Made by a program: the position numbers and the translations under genes. Below are positions 40,978 to 49,790 of a stretch of 50,753 nt of DNA, one piece after another. Origin of the DNA: JBPYCR01 sp051846935 (GTDB lineage Bacteria; Bacillota; Bacilli; Bacillales; Amphibacillaceae); assembly GCF_051846935.1 (NCBI RefSeq), contig NZ_JBPYCS010000019.1, positions 1-50,753 on the forward strand, given 5' to 3'. Numbering within the stretch: position 1 is the stretch's first letter; every line of letters begins with the position of its first letter. The notes below the pieces were generated by a model that saw only the letters and a list, made by a program, of their open reading frames with translations, was not told the DNA's origin and did not search any database.

Positions 40978-41442
40978 CTAGCTATTATCGATTGATATAT
41001 CCGCTTCCGCTTCGGCTTTGACGCGTTGGACAAATTGTCTAAATACTTTATCCGATGCAAACATTAAAAAGATTTTTACGAACCATTTTAAAGGGCGATT
41101 CGTCGCCGTGTATGTGAACAGTGTCTTATTTTCATTTATTTTTTGTAGCTCATAATAAGCAGTAATCTCAAATAGATTAGCCAGTGTAAAGCCGACCTTC
41201 AGCTTTTTCTTATGCGGCGTATCCATAAATTCTAGCGTTTCGACTTCATACGACTCTATTCGTTTCCCCTGTTTATATTTTTGATGATAGACACTTCCAA
41301 CCCCTTCAACTGTAATTTTTATTGGTTTATTTTCAACTACTTCAGGCATAATTTTTTGCATATTTTCTAATGTGCCATCAAAAAATTTCCAAACTGTTTC
41401 AATTGGTGCATTAATTTCTACGTCCTTTGTCCATTTCTTCAA
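40978..41442 (-). CDS. SRPBCC/polyketide-cyclase-like ligand-binding protein
   Basis: 154 aa single helix-grip domain. The opening strand WTKDVEINAPIETVWKFF, the middle VEGVGSVYHQKYKQGKRIESYEVE and a C-terminal long helix (FASDKVFRQFVQRVKAEAEA) are typical of Polyketide_cyc2/SRPBCC. The start is TTG 41442 with GGAGGGG upstream. Such proteins bind hydrophobic ligands; nothing in the neighbourhood fixes its job. Confidence 0.8.
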   Translation of the reverse strand: MKKWTKDVEINAPIETVWKFFDGTLENMQKIMPEVVENKPIKITVEGVGSVYHQKYKQGKRIESYEVETLEFMDTPHKKKLKVGFTLANLFEITAYYELQKINENKTLFTYTATNRPLKWFVKIFLMFASDKVFRQFVQRVKAEAEADISIDNS

Positions 41443-41532
41443 AAGAACCCCTCCATCAATTTAAATATAAATCTAAAAGAATACAACAGCCAATCCTTTT
41501 ATGTTCATTTATTTTAGCATATCATGACAAAA

Positions 41533-41565
41533 GCCAGGCTATTCATGCTCGAATGAATGCCTGAC
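41533..41565 (-). terminator. Terminator of the siderophore/heme operon
   Basis: CAGGC (41535-41539) plus ATTCA (41541-41545) pair with TGAAT (41554-41558) plus GCCTG (41559-41563); a T run follows on the minus strand. Closely similar to the hairpin at 9062-9104. Confidence 0.75.
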
Positions 41566-41610
41566 TTTGTTGAACGATATGAGTCCCTTTTAATTAACTC
41601 CTATCCTATT

Positions 41611-41919
41611 TTATTTTTTACTTTGCAGCTCATATACGTGTTGACTGGATTCAATCATGTAATCAGGCTTTGGCATACCTGCTCTCGCCTTATGACCAGC
41701 GATGTGCTCTGGGTGCTTTTCCCAATTCTTCCAATCGACTTCGGAATCCCATCTAACAATTACTTGTATTTCTTCATCACCGCGATGGACTTTTTTTTGT
41801 ACAACATGCATATCAATAAAGCCAGGCTGTTTCTCAATGAGTCCTTCACCAGCAAAACCTTTCGCTACTGTTTCAGCATAGCCTTCTTTTACAACAAAGC
41901 GTTTTATTTGAAACAACAT
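41611..41919 (-). CDS. hmoA: Heme-degrading monooxygenase, HmoA/IsdG-like
   Basis: 102 aa ABM-fold protein. ATG 41919 shares its A with the TAA of the siderophore-binding protein gene (TAATG), so translation is coupled; the upstream extension lies inside that gene. The segments EKQPGFIDMHV, RGDEEIQVIVRWDSEVDWKNWEKHPEHIAGHK carry the Trp and His residues expected near heme, and the KPKPDY-type tail (MPKPDYMIESS) matches B. subtilis HmoA as I remember it. It releases iron from heme. Placing it in a Fur-boxed siderophore operon suggests one iron-starvation programme. Confidence 0.82.
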   Translation of the reverse strand: MLFQIKRFVVKEGYAETVAKGFAGEGLIEKQPGFIDMHVVQKKVHRGDEEIQVIVRWDSEVDWKNWEKHPEHIAGHKARAGMPKPDYMIESSQHVYELQSKK

Positions 41920-42890
41920 TATTGCACACCTGCTTTGACATCTTCCGCCATCATTTTGATCGTTTGCAGTCCGCCACCTGATAAGTACCAAGGTCCACCG
42001 TCCAGGTAATAAATATGATCGTTGTTGTATGCATTGGTCATTTTAACAACATCATTTTCAATCGACTCTTTAACACTAGCATTTGGATCAAATGCTTTAT
42101 CACGATCAATGACAAATAAGATGTCTGGATTTGTCTGTTTTATATACTCAAATGTAATACTTTGTCCGTGTGTTGATTTTTCAATGCCTTCATCTGCAGC
42201 CTTAAAGCCAAAAACATCATGAATTATACCAAATCGAGAGCTAGGTCCGTACGCACTTACTTTCCCCTCATTTCCCATGATAACCAACGTTTTCTCATCT
42301 GAACTTGTTGTTTTCTCTTTAATCGATTCTATTGTTTTAGTTACTTCTTCTAATTCTTTTTCCATTTCTTCTTCCTTATTGAAGATTTTAGCGACTGTAT
42401 TCATATTTTCCGTAAAAGATTCCATATAATTGTTGTAATCTACTTGCAAATATACCGTTGGAGCAATGTCTTTAAACTCTTCGTACAGGTCAGCTTGACG
42501 GGAAGAAATAATGATTACATCTGGATCCAATTTATGAATCGCTTCAAAGTCTGGCTCTTTTAAGCTCCCTACGTTTGTATATTCTTCACTTGCATATTTT
42601 TCTAAGAAAGGCGGAATTACCGCTTGTGGAACACCTGTAACTTCAATTCCAAGCTCATCTAATGTATCGAGCACACCAAAATCAAATACAACAACTTTTT
42701 CCGGTGTTTTCTCTAATACGACTTCTTCGTCATCGAGCTCGTGTTTTACTGTAACGGACGTATCCTCTGTTGCAATCGATTCCTCACTTCCGCTAGCTGT
42801 ATCTTCTTCGTTCGCATCTCCATTTGAACCACACGCAGAAACAACAACAATAAAAGCAAATAGTAGTATAAATAATGACCATTTTTTCAT
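41919..42890 (-). CDS. yclQ: Iron-siderophore ABC transporter binding lipoprotein (YclQ/FatB-like)
   Basis: 323 aa. A lipoprotein signal peptide with lipobox VVSAC (Cys20), an acidic Ser/Glu linker, then a type III periplasmic-binding domain (about 48-320): VVVFDFGVLDTLDELGI, DVIIISSRQADLY, GPSSRFGIIHDVFGF, and WYLSGGGLQT. In the family the ligands are catecholates such as petrobactin; YclQ of B. subtilis binds petrobactin. It follows the ATPase gene by 133 bp, a gap with a short stem-loop (42914-42944), and is coupled to the heme monooxygenase downstream. Confidence 0.88.
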   Translation of the reverse strand: MKKWSLFILLFAFIVVVSACGSNGDANEEDTASGSEESIATEDTSVTVKHELDDEEVVLEKTPEKVVVFDFGVLDTLDELGIEVTGVPQAVIPPFLEKYASEEYTNVGSLKEPDFEAIHKLDPDVIIISSRQADLYEEFKDIAPTVYLQVDYNNYMESFTENMNTVAKIFNKEEEMEKELEEVTKTIESIKEKTTSSDEKTLVIMGNEGKVSAYGPSSRFGIIHDVFGFKAADEGIEKSTHGQSITFEYIKQTNPDILFVIDRDKAFDPNASVKESIENDVVKMTNAYNNDHIYYLDGGPWYLSGGGLQTIKMMAEDVKAGVQ

Positions 42891-43023
42891 TAGGTATAAT
42901 CCTCTCTTTTTTGAATCACAAAAATTAAAAAATCTCTTGTGATTTACATTTTTTTAAGTTTTTTGTGCAATATAATTTATTCATCTAAGAATAAAACTAC
43001 GAGTCTTCTCACACGCACTTTTA

Positions 43024-43785
43024 TTACGAATTGAAATAAACACAAATTCTACAATTATCAACATTCCGTATTGCAATATCCATATCGTATATTTCTTTTA
43101 ACGAATCCGATTGAATAATCTCGCTTGTCGGACCATCCTTCACTACTTTTCCGTCCTTTAACGCAACAATACGATCGGAATAAACGGAAGCAAAATTAAT
43201 ATCGTGCAAAACGATAACAACTGTCTTTCCTAATTCATCAACGAGACGTCGAAGGATTTTCATAATTTGTACAGAGTGCTTCATATCTAAATTATTCAAA
43301 GGCTCATCAAGTAAAATGTACTCTGTATCTTGGGCAATTACCATTGCTACAAATGCACGTTGGCGTTGTCCGCCTGATAGCTCATCTAAATAATTTGTTT
43401 GCAAATCGTTTAATCCCATATAGTCAATTGCTTTGTCGATCATTTGTTCATCATCTTCGTTTAGTCGCCCTTTTGAATAAGGAAACCTGCCAAACCCTAC
43501 AAGCTCACGTACGGTTAAGCGAACGTTCATAAAATTGGATTGCTTTAAAATCGATACGCGTCTTGAAAAATCATTCGACTTAAAATCCTTTGCCTGTTTA
43601 TTATCGACTAAAACCTCTCCGGTATCTGCTTCAATCAATCGGCTTACCATAGAAAGAAGGGTCGACTTCCCTGCACCGTTTGGTCCGATAAAAGACGTTA
43701 TTTTTCCACGATGTATGTTTACCGTTACGTCTTTAACAACGGACTTCTTACCGTAAAACTTCGATAATGTACGAATCTGAATCAA
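43024..43785 (-). CDS. yclP: Iron-siderophore ABC transporter ATPase (YclP-like)
   Basis: 253 aa. Walker A GPNGAGKST (about 33-41), signature LSGGQRQRAFVA, Walker B YILLDEPLNNLD and the switch His in VIVLHDINFA are intact. The start is TTG 43785, overlapping the permease stop (TTGA), with GGAGAG upstream. It powers the two permeases encoded just upstream. The FepC/YclP group is recognised from the spacing and the C-terminal MDIAIRNVDNCRICVYF. Confidence 0.9.
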   Translation of the reverse strand: MIQIRTLSKFYGKKSVVKDVTVNIHRGKITSFIGPNGAGKSTLLSMVSRLIEADTGEVLVDNKQAKDFKSNDFSRRVSILKQSNFMNVRLTVRELVGFGRFPYSKGRLNEDDEQMIDKAIDYMGLNDLQTNYLDELSGGQRQRAFVAMVIAQDTEYILLDEPLNNLDMKHSVQIMKILRRLVDELGKTVVIVLHDINFASVYSDRIVALKDGKVVKDGPTSEIIQSDSLKEIYDMDIAIRNVDNCRICVYFNS

Positions 43786-44735
43786 TTTGATCGACTCTCC
43801 TTAAGCAATAAATATATAAAGTATACGCCTCCGAAAAAATTAATAATTACACTTAATGTCGTCGAAAACGTAAAGATTCGTTCAACTACCCACTGTCCGC
43901 CTACTAATGCGATAATACCGATACCAATTGCACCTGTAATAAGGATGGAATGCTTATACGTATTAAAAAATTGATACGCTAAATTTGCTACGATAAGTCC
44001 AAAAAAAGTAATTGGTCCTACTAATGCAGTAGCTATAGCGATAAACACTGCAACAAGTATTAGCATCTTTTTAACAGTAGAGTCATATGGTATGCCTAAA
44101 TTAATCGCATTTTCACGGCCTAGGGAAATAACATCTAAATAACGAATATATCTCCAACCGATTGCAAATACGACAATAATTAATCCGAAGGCAATCCAAA
44201 CTAAATCCGCATTCACATTATTAAAGCTTGCAAACATCCGATCCTGCACACTTAAAAATTCATTCGGATCGATCAGTACTTGTAAAAACGTTGAAATACT
44301 AGAAAAGAAGGTTCCTAAGATGATTCCTACAAGCAATAGAAAGTAAACGGGATATTTTCCGTTCTTCATAAGCGCGTTATACAATAAAAAGGCAAAGAGA
44401 ATCATTGCACCAACACATATAAAGAAATTTATCTTTTTATCCATAACAACGACATGCGTAGAACCCAAAAAGAATATAATCGTTGTTTGCAGTAGTAAAT
44501 AAAGTGAATCAAGCCCCATAATACTTGGTGTTAAAATTTTATTGTGAGCAATCGTCTGAAAAACAACGGTTGCAAATGCTATAGAAATTCCTGTTAGTAT
44601 CATTGCAATTACTTTTATTAGCCGTCTTGGTAATGCATAATCAAAGCTTCCATTTAAATCATGAAGCAAATAGATTACACATGCGAGCGCAGCTAATGAA
44701 TAAATCATTTTCAATTTACCTGAGTTACTACGCAT
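43782..44735 (-). CDS. yclO: Iron-siderophore ABC permease (YclO-like, FecCD family)
   Basis: 317 aa with eight to ten membrane segments. ATG 44735 is used, behind GGAGG; it overlaps the first permease gene by 8 bp. The FecCD cytoplasmic coupling loop VISLGRENAINLGIPYD and the segment GLIVANLAYQFF near the C-terminus are typical. It forms a heterodimer channel with the YclN-like permease and is driven by YclP. Confidence 0.88.
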   Translation of the reverse strand: MRSNSGKLKMIYSLAALACVIYLLHDLNGSFDYALPRRLIKVIAMILTGISIAFATVVFQTIAHNKILTPSIMGLDSLYLLLQTTIIFFLGSTHVVVMDKKINFFICVGAMILFAFLLYNALMKNGKYPVYFLLLVGIILGTFFSSISTFLQVLIDPNEFLSVQDRMFASFNNVNADLVWIAFGLIIVVFAIGWRYIRYLDVISLGRENAINLGIPYDSTVKKMLILVAVFIAIATALVGPITFFGLIVANLAYQFFNTYKHSILITGAIGIGIIALVGGQWVVERIFTFSTTLSVIINFFGGVYFIYLLLKESRSN

Positions 44736-45678
44736 ATTGCTTCCTCCTAAACAACAAGTATAGGAAGATAGCGCCACCGATTACCCCAACCATTAAGCTA
44801 ATAGAAATTTCATACGGAAAAATAATGATTCTTCCTAAAATATCACAGATCAAAAGAAAGATAGCACCTAACAATGCGGTATGTGGCAAAGTTTTCTGCA
44901 AGTGATCCCCTTTAAATATGGAGATGATGTTCGGGATAATTAACCCTAAAAATGGAATCATTCCTACAGTCAACACTACTGTGACAGTCAGAAGGGCAAC
45001 GAGCACAAGTCCGATATTTAATATCCGCTTATATGAGATTCCTAAGTTTTTAGAGAAATCCTCCCCCATACCTGCAACTGTAAATCGATTCGCATACAAG
45101 TAAGAAATAAACAAAACCGGAATAGTTATGTAAAGTAACTCATAACGTTCCTTCATAATTAAAGAAAAATCACCTTGCAGCCATGCAGCCATATTTTGAA
45201 TAATATCTGCTCGATACGCAAAAAAGGTTGTTATTGATGACAGAATATTACCAAACATTAAGCCTATTAGAGGGATGAATACTGCATCTTTAAACTTGAT
45301 ACGGTCGAGCAATTGCATAAACAAAAACGTGCCGGCAAGCGCAAATACAAAAGACACAACCATTTTTTCAAGAATAGACGCGTTCGTAAACATGAGCATC
45401 GATACAAGTATTCCGAGTCTCGTTGCATCAAGTGTCCCTGCTGTCGTAGGTGAAACAAATTTATTTCTGCTTAGCTGCTGCATAATTAAACCAGCTATAC
45501 TCATTGCTGCACCAGCAAAAAGAATTGACAGTAACCTCGGTATTCTGCTAATAAGAAATATTTGCGTCTCTTCTGATTGGAAATCAAACAAATCAAACGG
45601 GGTTATATTGCTGACCCCAACAAATAAAGATATGAATGAGAGGAATATGAGTAATACAATTAAATATCTTTTTTTCAT
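44728..45678 (-). CDS. yclN: Iron-siderophore ABC permease (YclN-like, FecCD family)
   Basis: 316 aa, first gene of the operon. ATG 45678 (MKKRYLIVLL) has GGAG 6 nt upstream; a frame extension to 45693 does not. Typical FecCD features are RIPRLLSILFAGAAMSIAGLIMQ in the N-terminal third and GMIPFLGLIIPNIISIF near the C-terminus. Regulated from a Fur-boxed promoter about 100 bp upstream. Confidence 0.88.
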   Translation of the reverse strand: MKKRYLIVLLIFLSFISLFVGVSNITPFDLFDFQSEETQIFLISRIPRLLSILFAGAAMSIAGLIMQQLSRNKFVSPTTAGTLDATRLGILVSMLMFTNASILEKMVVSFVFALAGTFLFMQLLDRIKFKDAVFIPLIGLMFGNILSSITTFFAYRADIIQNMAAWLQGDFSLIMKERYELLYITIPVLFISYLYANRFTVAGMGEDFSKNLGISYKRILNIGLVLVALLTVTVVLTVGMIPFLGLIIPNIISIFKGDHLQKTLPHTALLGAIFLLICDILGRIIIFPYEISISLMVGVIGGAIFLYLLFRRKQYA

Positions 45679-45777
45679 AACTATCTCCAACATGTATTGT
45701 ATGTAAGCTTCGTAGATTACTAATATCCCACTGGTAGCGGATTACAATTATTTAGTATCTCACTCGTTGCATTATCA

Positions 45778-45806
45778 ATGATAATCATTATCAATGAGAA
45801 TGTCAA
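45778..45806 (-). promoter_or_regulatory. SigA promoter of the siderophore operon
   Basis: On the minus strand TTGACA (45806-45801), a 17-bp spacer and TATCAT (45783-45778). The consensus -35 and ideal spacing make this the strongest promoter in the window. Confidence 0.8.
45779..45793. promoter_or_regulatory. Perfect Fur box over the siderophore promoter
   Basis: TGATAATCATTATCA matches the Fur 7-1-7 consensus at every defined position. It covers the -10 and part of the spacer, and further half-sites flank it, so iron-dependent repression is expected. Confidence 0.9.
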
Positions 45807-45906
45807 TCAATTAGTAGGATATTATAATAAAAATGTGACTCTCAATTCGATCCAACGCTTTCTAACTACCCACATAAGCATGTTACTTTTATTCATAACT
45901 ATTAAA

Positions 45907-45951
45907 AAAGCGATTCAACCGTTCAATTAATTTGAACGGTTGAATCGCTTT
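45907..45951 (-). terminator. 20-bp-stem terminator upstream of the siderophore operon
   Basis: AAAGCGATTCAACCGTTCAA (45907-45926) is perfectly complementary to 45932-45951 around a 5-nt loop; TTTTTTAAT follows on the minus strand. It ends leftward transcription from the gene at 46429 and protects the Fur-controlled promoter from read-through. Confidence 0.9.
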
Positions 45952-45960
45952 AATATGAGA

Positions 45961-46336
45961 TTCGATTTCATAATTGCCATTTTAAAAAAATCACAAAAGA
46001 ACAGAATTTTAAAATCCACTTAAAAATTTAAAGCGAGATTGGTGTCTGCCATGTTCCATCCGGATCCACTCCGCTTTCCACAGGCAACGCCTCAACTAAT
46101 TTTAAAAGGTTGCCACAAAACTTTTAAAATGGATTTTCGGCTGTTGCTTTTCCTGCAGGAGTCTGCGTGGATCCAGATTCCACACAGACGAGTTGGTGTT
46201 GCTATGCAGCCCGTGTTTCTTGGTTGAATGCTGTATTAATTCGATCAACTGCTAATTTAGATGCATTGTACATTAAGGTGACTATATCAAAATGAATTTT
46301 TGCTCGTTTACCTGTTCTGGAACGAACATTGTTTAA
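45961..46336. repeat. Long dispersed repeat family 2, copy 3 (inverted)
   Basis: Reverse complement of 25401-25780 over its full length with scattered substitutions, and of 35117-35331 over the shared part. The rightward frame 46039-46227 is translated repeat. It fills most of the 750-bp gap 45679-46428. Confidence 0.9.
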
Positions 46337-46360
46337 TTGAAAGAACTCTTTTAAAATACG

Positions 46361-46399
46361 CATTAATGAAATTCATTAATGAAATTCATTCATGAATAT
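46361..46399. repeat. 13-bp tandem repeats
   Basis: CATTAATGAAATT occurs twice in tandem (46361-46373 and 46374-46386) and once imperfectly (46387-46399). The units are partly self-complementary. They lie 30 bp after the stop of the leftward gene at 46429. Confidence 0.75.
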
Positions 46400-46428
46400 A
46401 AAATTATACTATACAAGATTGCAAAAAA

Positions 46429-47187
46429 TTAAAAAGTCGAAAACCCTCTTAACGATTCACGCTTCACTATAAATGAGCTTAACGCTATGAAGAACAACAA
46501 AAAACCAACTGCATTTATGAAGATCGGATAGATAAATGGAAAAACGAAACTTGGATACCCCTTCATTATATCCGAGTAGTACCCCATTGCCATTAAAGCA
46601 GTTCCAGAAAAGTTTATCAGCTTTACACCTAATTTATTTTCACTTCTTTCATTATAAGTAACGACGTCTTCTTTTATCGTATTACCTGACGATGAAATCG
46701 TAATTATCTTCCATTTTCGATCCTCCATCGCCGCATCATCCCTTGTCAGCCTTTGAACAATTTTAATTTGTTCACTCCCCGTTATACGATCGGTAACCGT
46801 TAACACATCCAACCAAGAAAAATATCTGCTCCCTCTACTTCGATTCGAAAGCCATATTTCATCCGAACTCGAAATCTCCTTGTTATTTACTAACAAATGA
46901 ATGCGAACTATATCCCCAGGGGGAACGTTTGCCTCTTTATCCCAATAGGTTAATGGAGCTTTTTGACCTGTTTCTTCTTCTAAAATCTTTATATGTTTAC
47001 TATTAATCTTTATTTCTTGTACATCAATAATATCTTCAAAGCCTTGTTCTTCATACGCATGATGGATATCATAACGTGACGAAATAATGGTATCAATCCA
47101 AACTTCTCGAACCATTTGAAATGTGGGAATCAATGAACCTGCTAATAATATGAAAGAAATAATCAATACTGTAATTTGCTTTTTCAT
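46429..47187 (-). CDS. Hypothetical membrane-anchored extracytoplasmic protein
   Basis: 252 aa, not recognised. An N-terminal membrane segment or signal anchor (about 7-25), an extracytoplasmic domain of about 170 residues rich in charged residues, and a C-terminal hydrophobic pair (about 205-242; YPSFVFPFIYPIFINAVGFLLFFIALSSF). No cysteine pair or enzyme motif. The ribosome site is weak (AAGTGAAAAAG). It is monocistronic, ended by the hairpin at 45907-45951 beyond a repeat. It could be a sensor or envelope-stress protein, but nothing shows this. Confidence 0.7.
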   Translation of the reverse strand: MKKQITVLIISFILLAGSLIPTFQMVREVWIDTIISSRYDIHHAYEEQGFEDIIDVQEIKINSKHIKILEEETGQKAPLTYWDKEANVPPGDIVRIHLLVNNKEISSSDEIWLSNRSRGSRYFSWLDVLTVTDRITGSEQIKIVQRLTRDDAAMEDRKWKIITISSSGNTIKEDVVTYNERSENKLGVKLINFSGTALMAMGYYSDIMKGYPSFVFPFIYPIFINAVGFLLFFIALSSFIVKRESLRGFSTF

Positions 47188-47275
47188 TCTTTTTCACTTC
47201 CCAGCTACACACAATGAACCATTTTACTGAATGGGTTATATACTATTTTAACATATAACTAAGGAGATGGATTTT

Positions 47276-47524
47276 GTGGAAAAATGGATCAAAAGTCTTA
47301 AAACTGCAACACCGCAAGAAGGATATGAACTGGCGATTAAGCTCGCCCAAAAAGGGATCGCATATACACAGCCTTCCGAACGTGTACGAAAAAAATTGCG
47401 CCCGAAATATTCTCGAAACGCCGATAATCTAATAGCTGCTTCTCAAGTGATCGCCATCCATTATCAAACCGTTGCGGCTGCAAATAATTATTGGCGCGTA
47501 AGTACAAGGAATAGCCGTCCCTAG
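47276..47524 (+). CDS. Small hypothetical protein
   Basis: 82 aa. The start is GTG 47276, 9 nt after AAGGAG; the ATG at 47267 overlaps that site. Amphipathic and basic, without membrane segments or cysteines; it contains KTATPQEGYELAIKLAQKG and ends YWRVSTRNSRP. No family recognised. Followed by a terminator, so it is a free-standing gene. Confidence 0.65.
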   Translation: MEKWIKSLKTATPQEGYELAIKLAQKGIAYTQPSERVRKKLRPKYSRNADNLIAASQVIAIHYQTVAAANNYWRVSTRNSRP

Positions 47525-47540
47525 CCTGAATAACTCCAAG

Positions 47541-47576
47541 CGTTCGTGCGTTTTATTTTTAAACCACGAACGTTTA
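47541..47576 (+). terminator. Terminator of the 82-aa gene
   Basis: CGTTCGTG (47541-47548) pairs with CACGAACG (47565-47572), followed by TTTATTTA. Confidence 0.8.
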
Positions 47577-47697
47577 TTTAATCAAAAGCTTTCTCCATCT
47601 ATTTGAATTCCCCTTAAAATAAATTTAAAATTCTAGTCCGATCTTATTAAATCTCCTTCCTTCATATGGTAAAATAGTTGCATACTTTTAGAAAAGG

Positions 47698-49616
47698 ATG
47701 AGAGTTTTGAAGTGTAGACAGCGTGATTTACTTATCATTGGAATCGTTTTAATAGCTTTATTAACAGGCTGTACAGGAACCGGCAAACAACTTGGCGCTG
47801 AAAAACAGGTGAAGCCAAGGAAAATTACCAAAACGATGATAGCATCAGTGTAGGAGATCTATCGATTCAAACGCTCGGCGATGACAAAATGGATAAAATT
47901 TCTACAGATGTAAAAGAGTTTAACTTTTCGTATTTAAACAAGGACAATAAAGTGTTATTTCTCGATAACGAAAATACTTTATATGAATACGAGTCAGGCA
48001 GTGACAAAGTAAAGCTTGCAGAGAATGTATACTTCTACGACACGAGTAGCTACGACAACGGAATAATTACATACGAGAACGAGGACAATGATTTATACAT
48101 TATAAAAAAGGATGCCGATGTAGAAAAAATCGCGTCCAATGTATACCAATATGAGCTTATAAACAATGACTTATATTATGTGAACTATGATGGGTATTTT
48201 CGCAAGTACAATATAGAGAAAAGAACGGAAGAAGAAATTGCGACAAACACGGAATCTTTTATAATTTTTAGCAAAGACGGCGACCTAGCTTATTTGAATG
48301 ATGATTACTTTTTATTTTATCGTAATGGAAAAGACGAAGAAGCGAAAAAAATATCTTCGGATTCGATTATAATGAATTCTGTTCAATTAGTAGATAATGC
48401 CTTAATTTATATTGGATCTGATTCGGATACATATACATTGTATAAAACAGAGCTTAAAGATGACATGCCTACAAGTAAAATTACGTCAGACGTCCGCGAT
48501 TATTGGTACGATAACGGCAATTATTATTTCGTTAACTCCGACGATAATCTTTTCCGAAAAAAAGCAGATGAAGATTCAGCTACGAAACTTGCAAGCGATG
48601 TCTATCTTTTTCAATTTGTAGAGGACCACGGACTTTTCTATGAAGATAGCGAAAGTAATGTATACACATTAAATTCCAACGGAGAAAATAAAAAGATTGC
48701 TACCGATGCATTAAGCTATACGATTTCAGAGGACGGTAAAATCATTTATCAAAACAATAATGATGAATTGTTTGTAGGCAATGAAAAAATAACAAGCAAT
48801 GTTGAAGCATATAGCTATGTCTACGGAAGCCTTATTTATTCTACGAGTGAAGATACATTATATATGATGAAAGACATGCAAGACGCAAAAGTAGTTCATG
48901 ACGATTTAAGTAACTATCATAATGTGTATTATCATAATGAGCTTGTATTTAATAATGAGCTCGACTTTAATGATATTGCTGGCGTATGGAGATCGGAAGA
49001 TAATAATTTTATTGAGTTCAAATCAGATGGGACAGTCAACTTTCTTTCTGAGCGAAATAGACTAAAGCTAGAAATAGAATATGCAGACAAAGAGATGCTT
49101 ACTGCATACAACGACGAATATGAGGATTATGTAGAAATTACGAGAGAAGATGAGGATACGTTATTTCTTGATACATATAGTGATTCCGTTTACTTATACA
49201 CATCTTCACGCGCAGAAGCAGATGAATATGTTGCAGAAGCACAAGAAGCTGCCGATCGAGAAAAAGTGGATGATATAATAAGCTGGTATTTGTCCGGCTT
49301 TAGCGATGCTGTAAATTCAGGAGATAGTGACTATATCACAGCTTATATTTCCCCAACAAGTGATTTTTATAAAGAACAAGCAGCATTTGTTAAAGATTTA
49401 TACTAAAGGGATATATCCGAAGATTTATTAAATTATGAAATTATTGACATGAATAAAGTGGACGAAGATACGTACAAAGTAACTGTTTATGAAGCATTTT
49501 CTATTTACGATTGGAATACGGGGGATGAAACAAATAAAGAATTTAAAAACGTCTATACCGTAGAACGTACGGATGATGAATTTCTAATAACAGATTTAAA
49601 AGTTGCGGAAAACTAA
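47698..49616 (+). pseudogene. Lipoprotein gene broken by a frameshift and an in-frame stop
   Basis: A signal peptide with lipobox ALLTGC starts at ATG 47698 or TTG 47707 (AAAGGATG upstream) and ends at a TAG at 47850 in its own frame. The body reads on in another frame; one extra A in the run 47801-47805 would join them as ...AEKTGEAKENYQNDD. The body (from about 47889) has repeated units of the form KIASDVYxYxxxDxxLY, like a beta-propeller of DUF5050 type, and a C-terminal NTF2-like domain. TAA at 49404 interrupts that domain, and coding continues in the same frame for 70 codons to TAA 49614 (RDISEDLLNYEIIDMNKV...). CAA to TAA would explain the stop. Confidence 0.8.
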
Positions 49617-49671
49617 ACGCGATTTTAAACATTTAATGAGAAACACCTCTCGCTATAGCTTCTATTGATGT

Positions 49672-49711
49672 CACCCCTTGAGTTAGACTGAAACATCTAA
49701 TTCTTGGGGTG
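49672..49711. terminator. Bidirectional terminator between the pseudogene and VOC gene
   Basis: CACCCC (49672-49677) pairs with GGGGTG (49706-49711), with TTAGA/TCTAA pairing inside. Convergent genes. Confidence 0.7.
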
Positions 49712-49790
49712 TTTTCTATTCGTTTTAGGCTAAAGGAAACTTGTTCCTCTTTTTTCACTAAGCCAACTCGTTAGGTATTAAAGGAATTAA

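Noticed and set aside
42914..42944. Stem-loop AATCACAA/TTGTGATT between yclP and yclQ as a terminator
   Set aside because: No T run follows on the minus strand; at most an mRNA-stability element.
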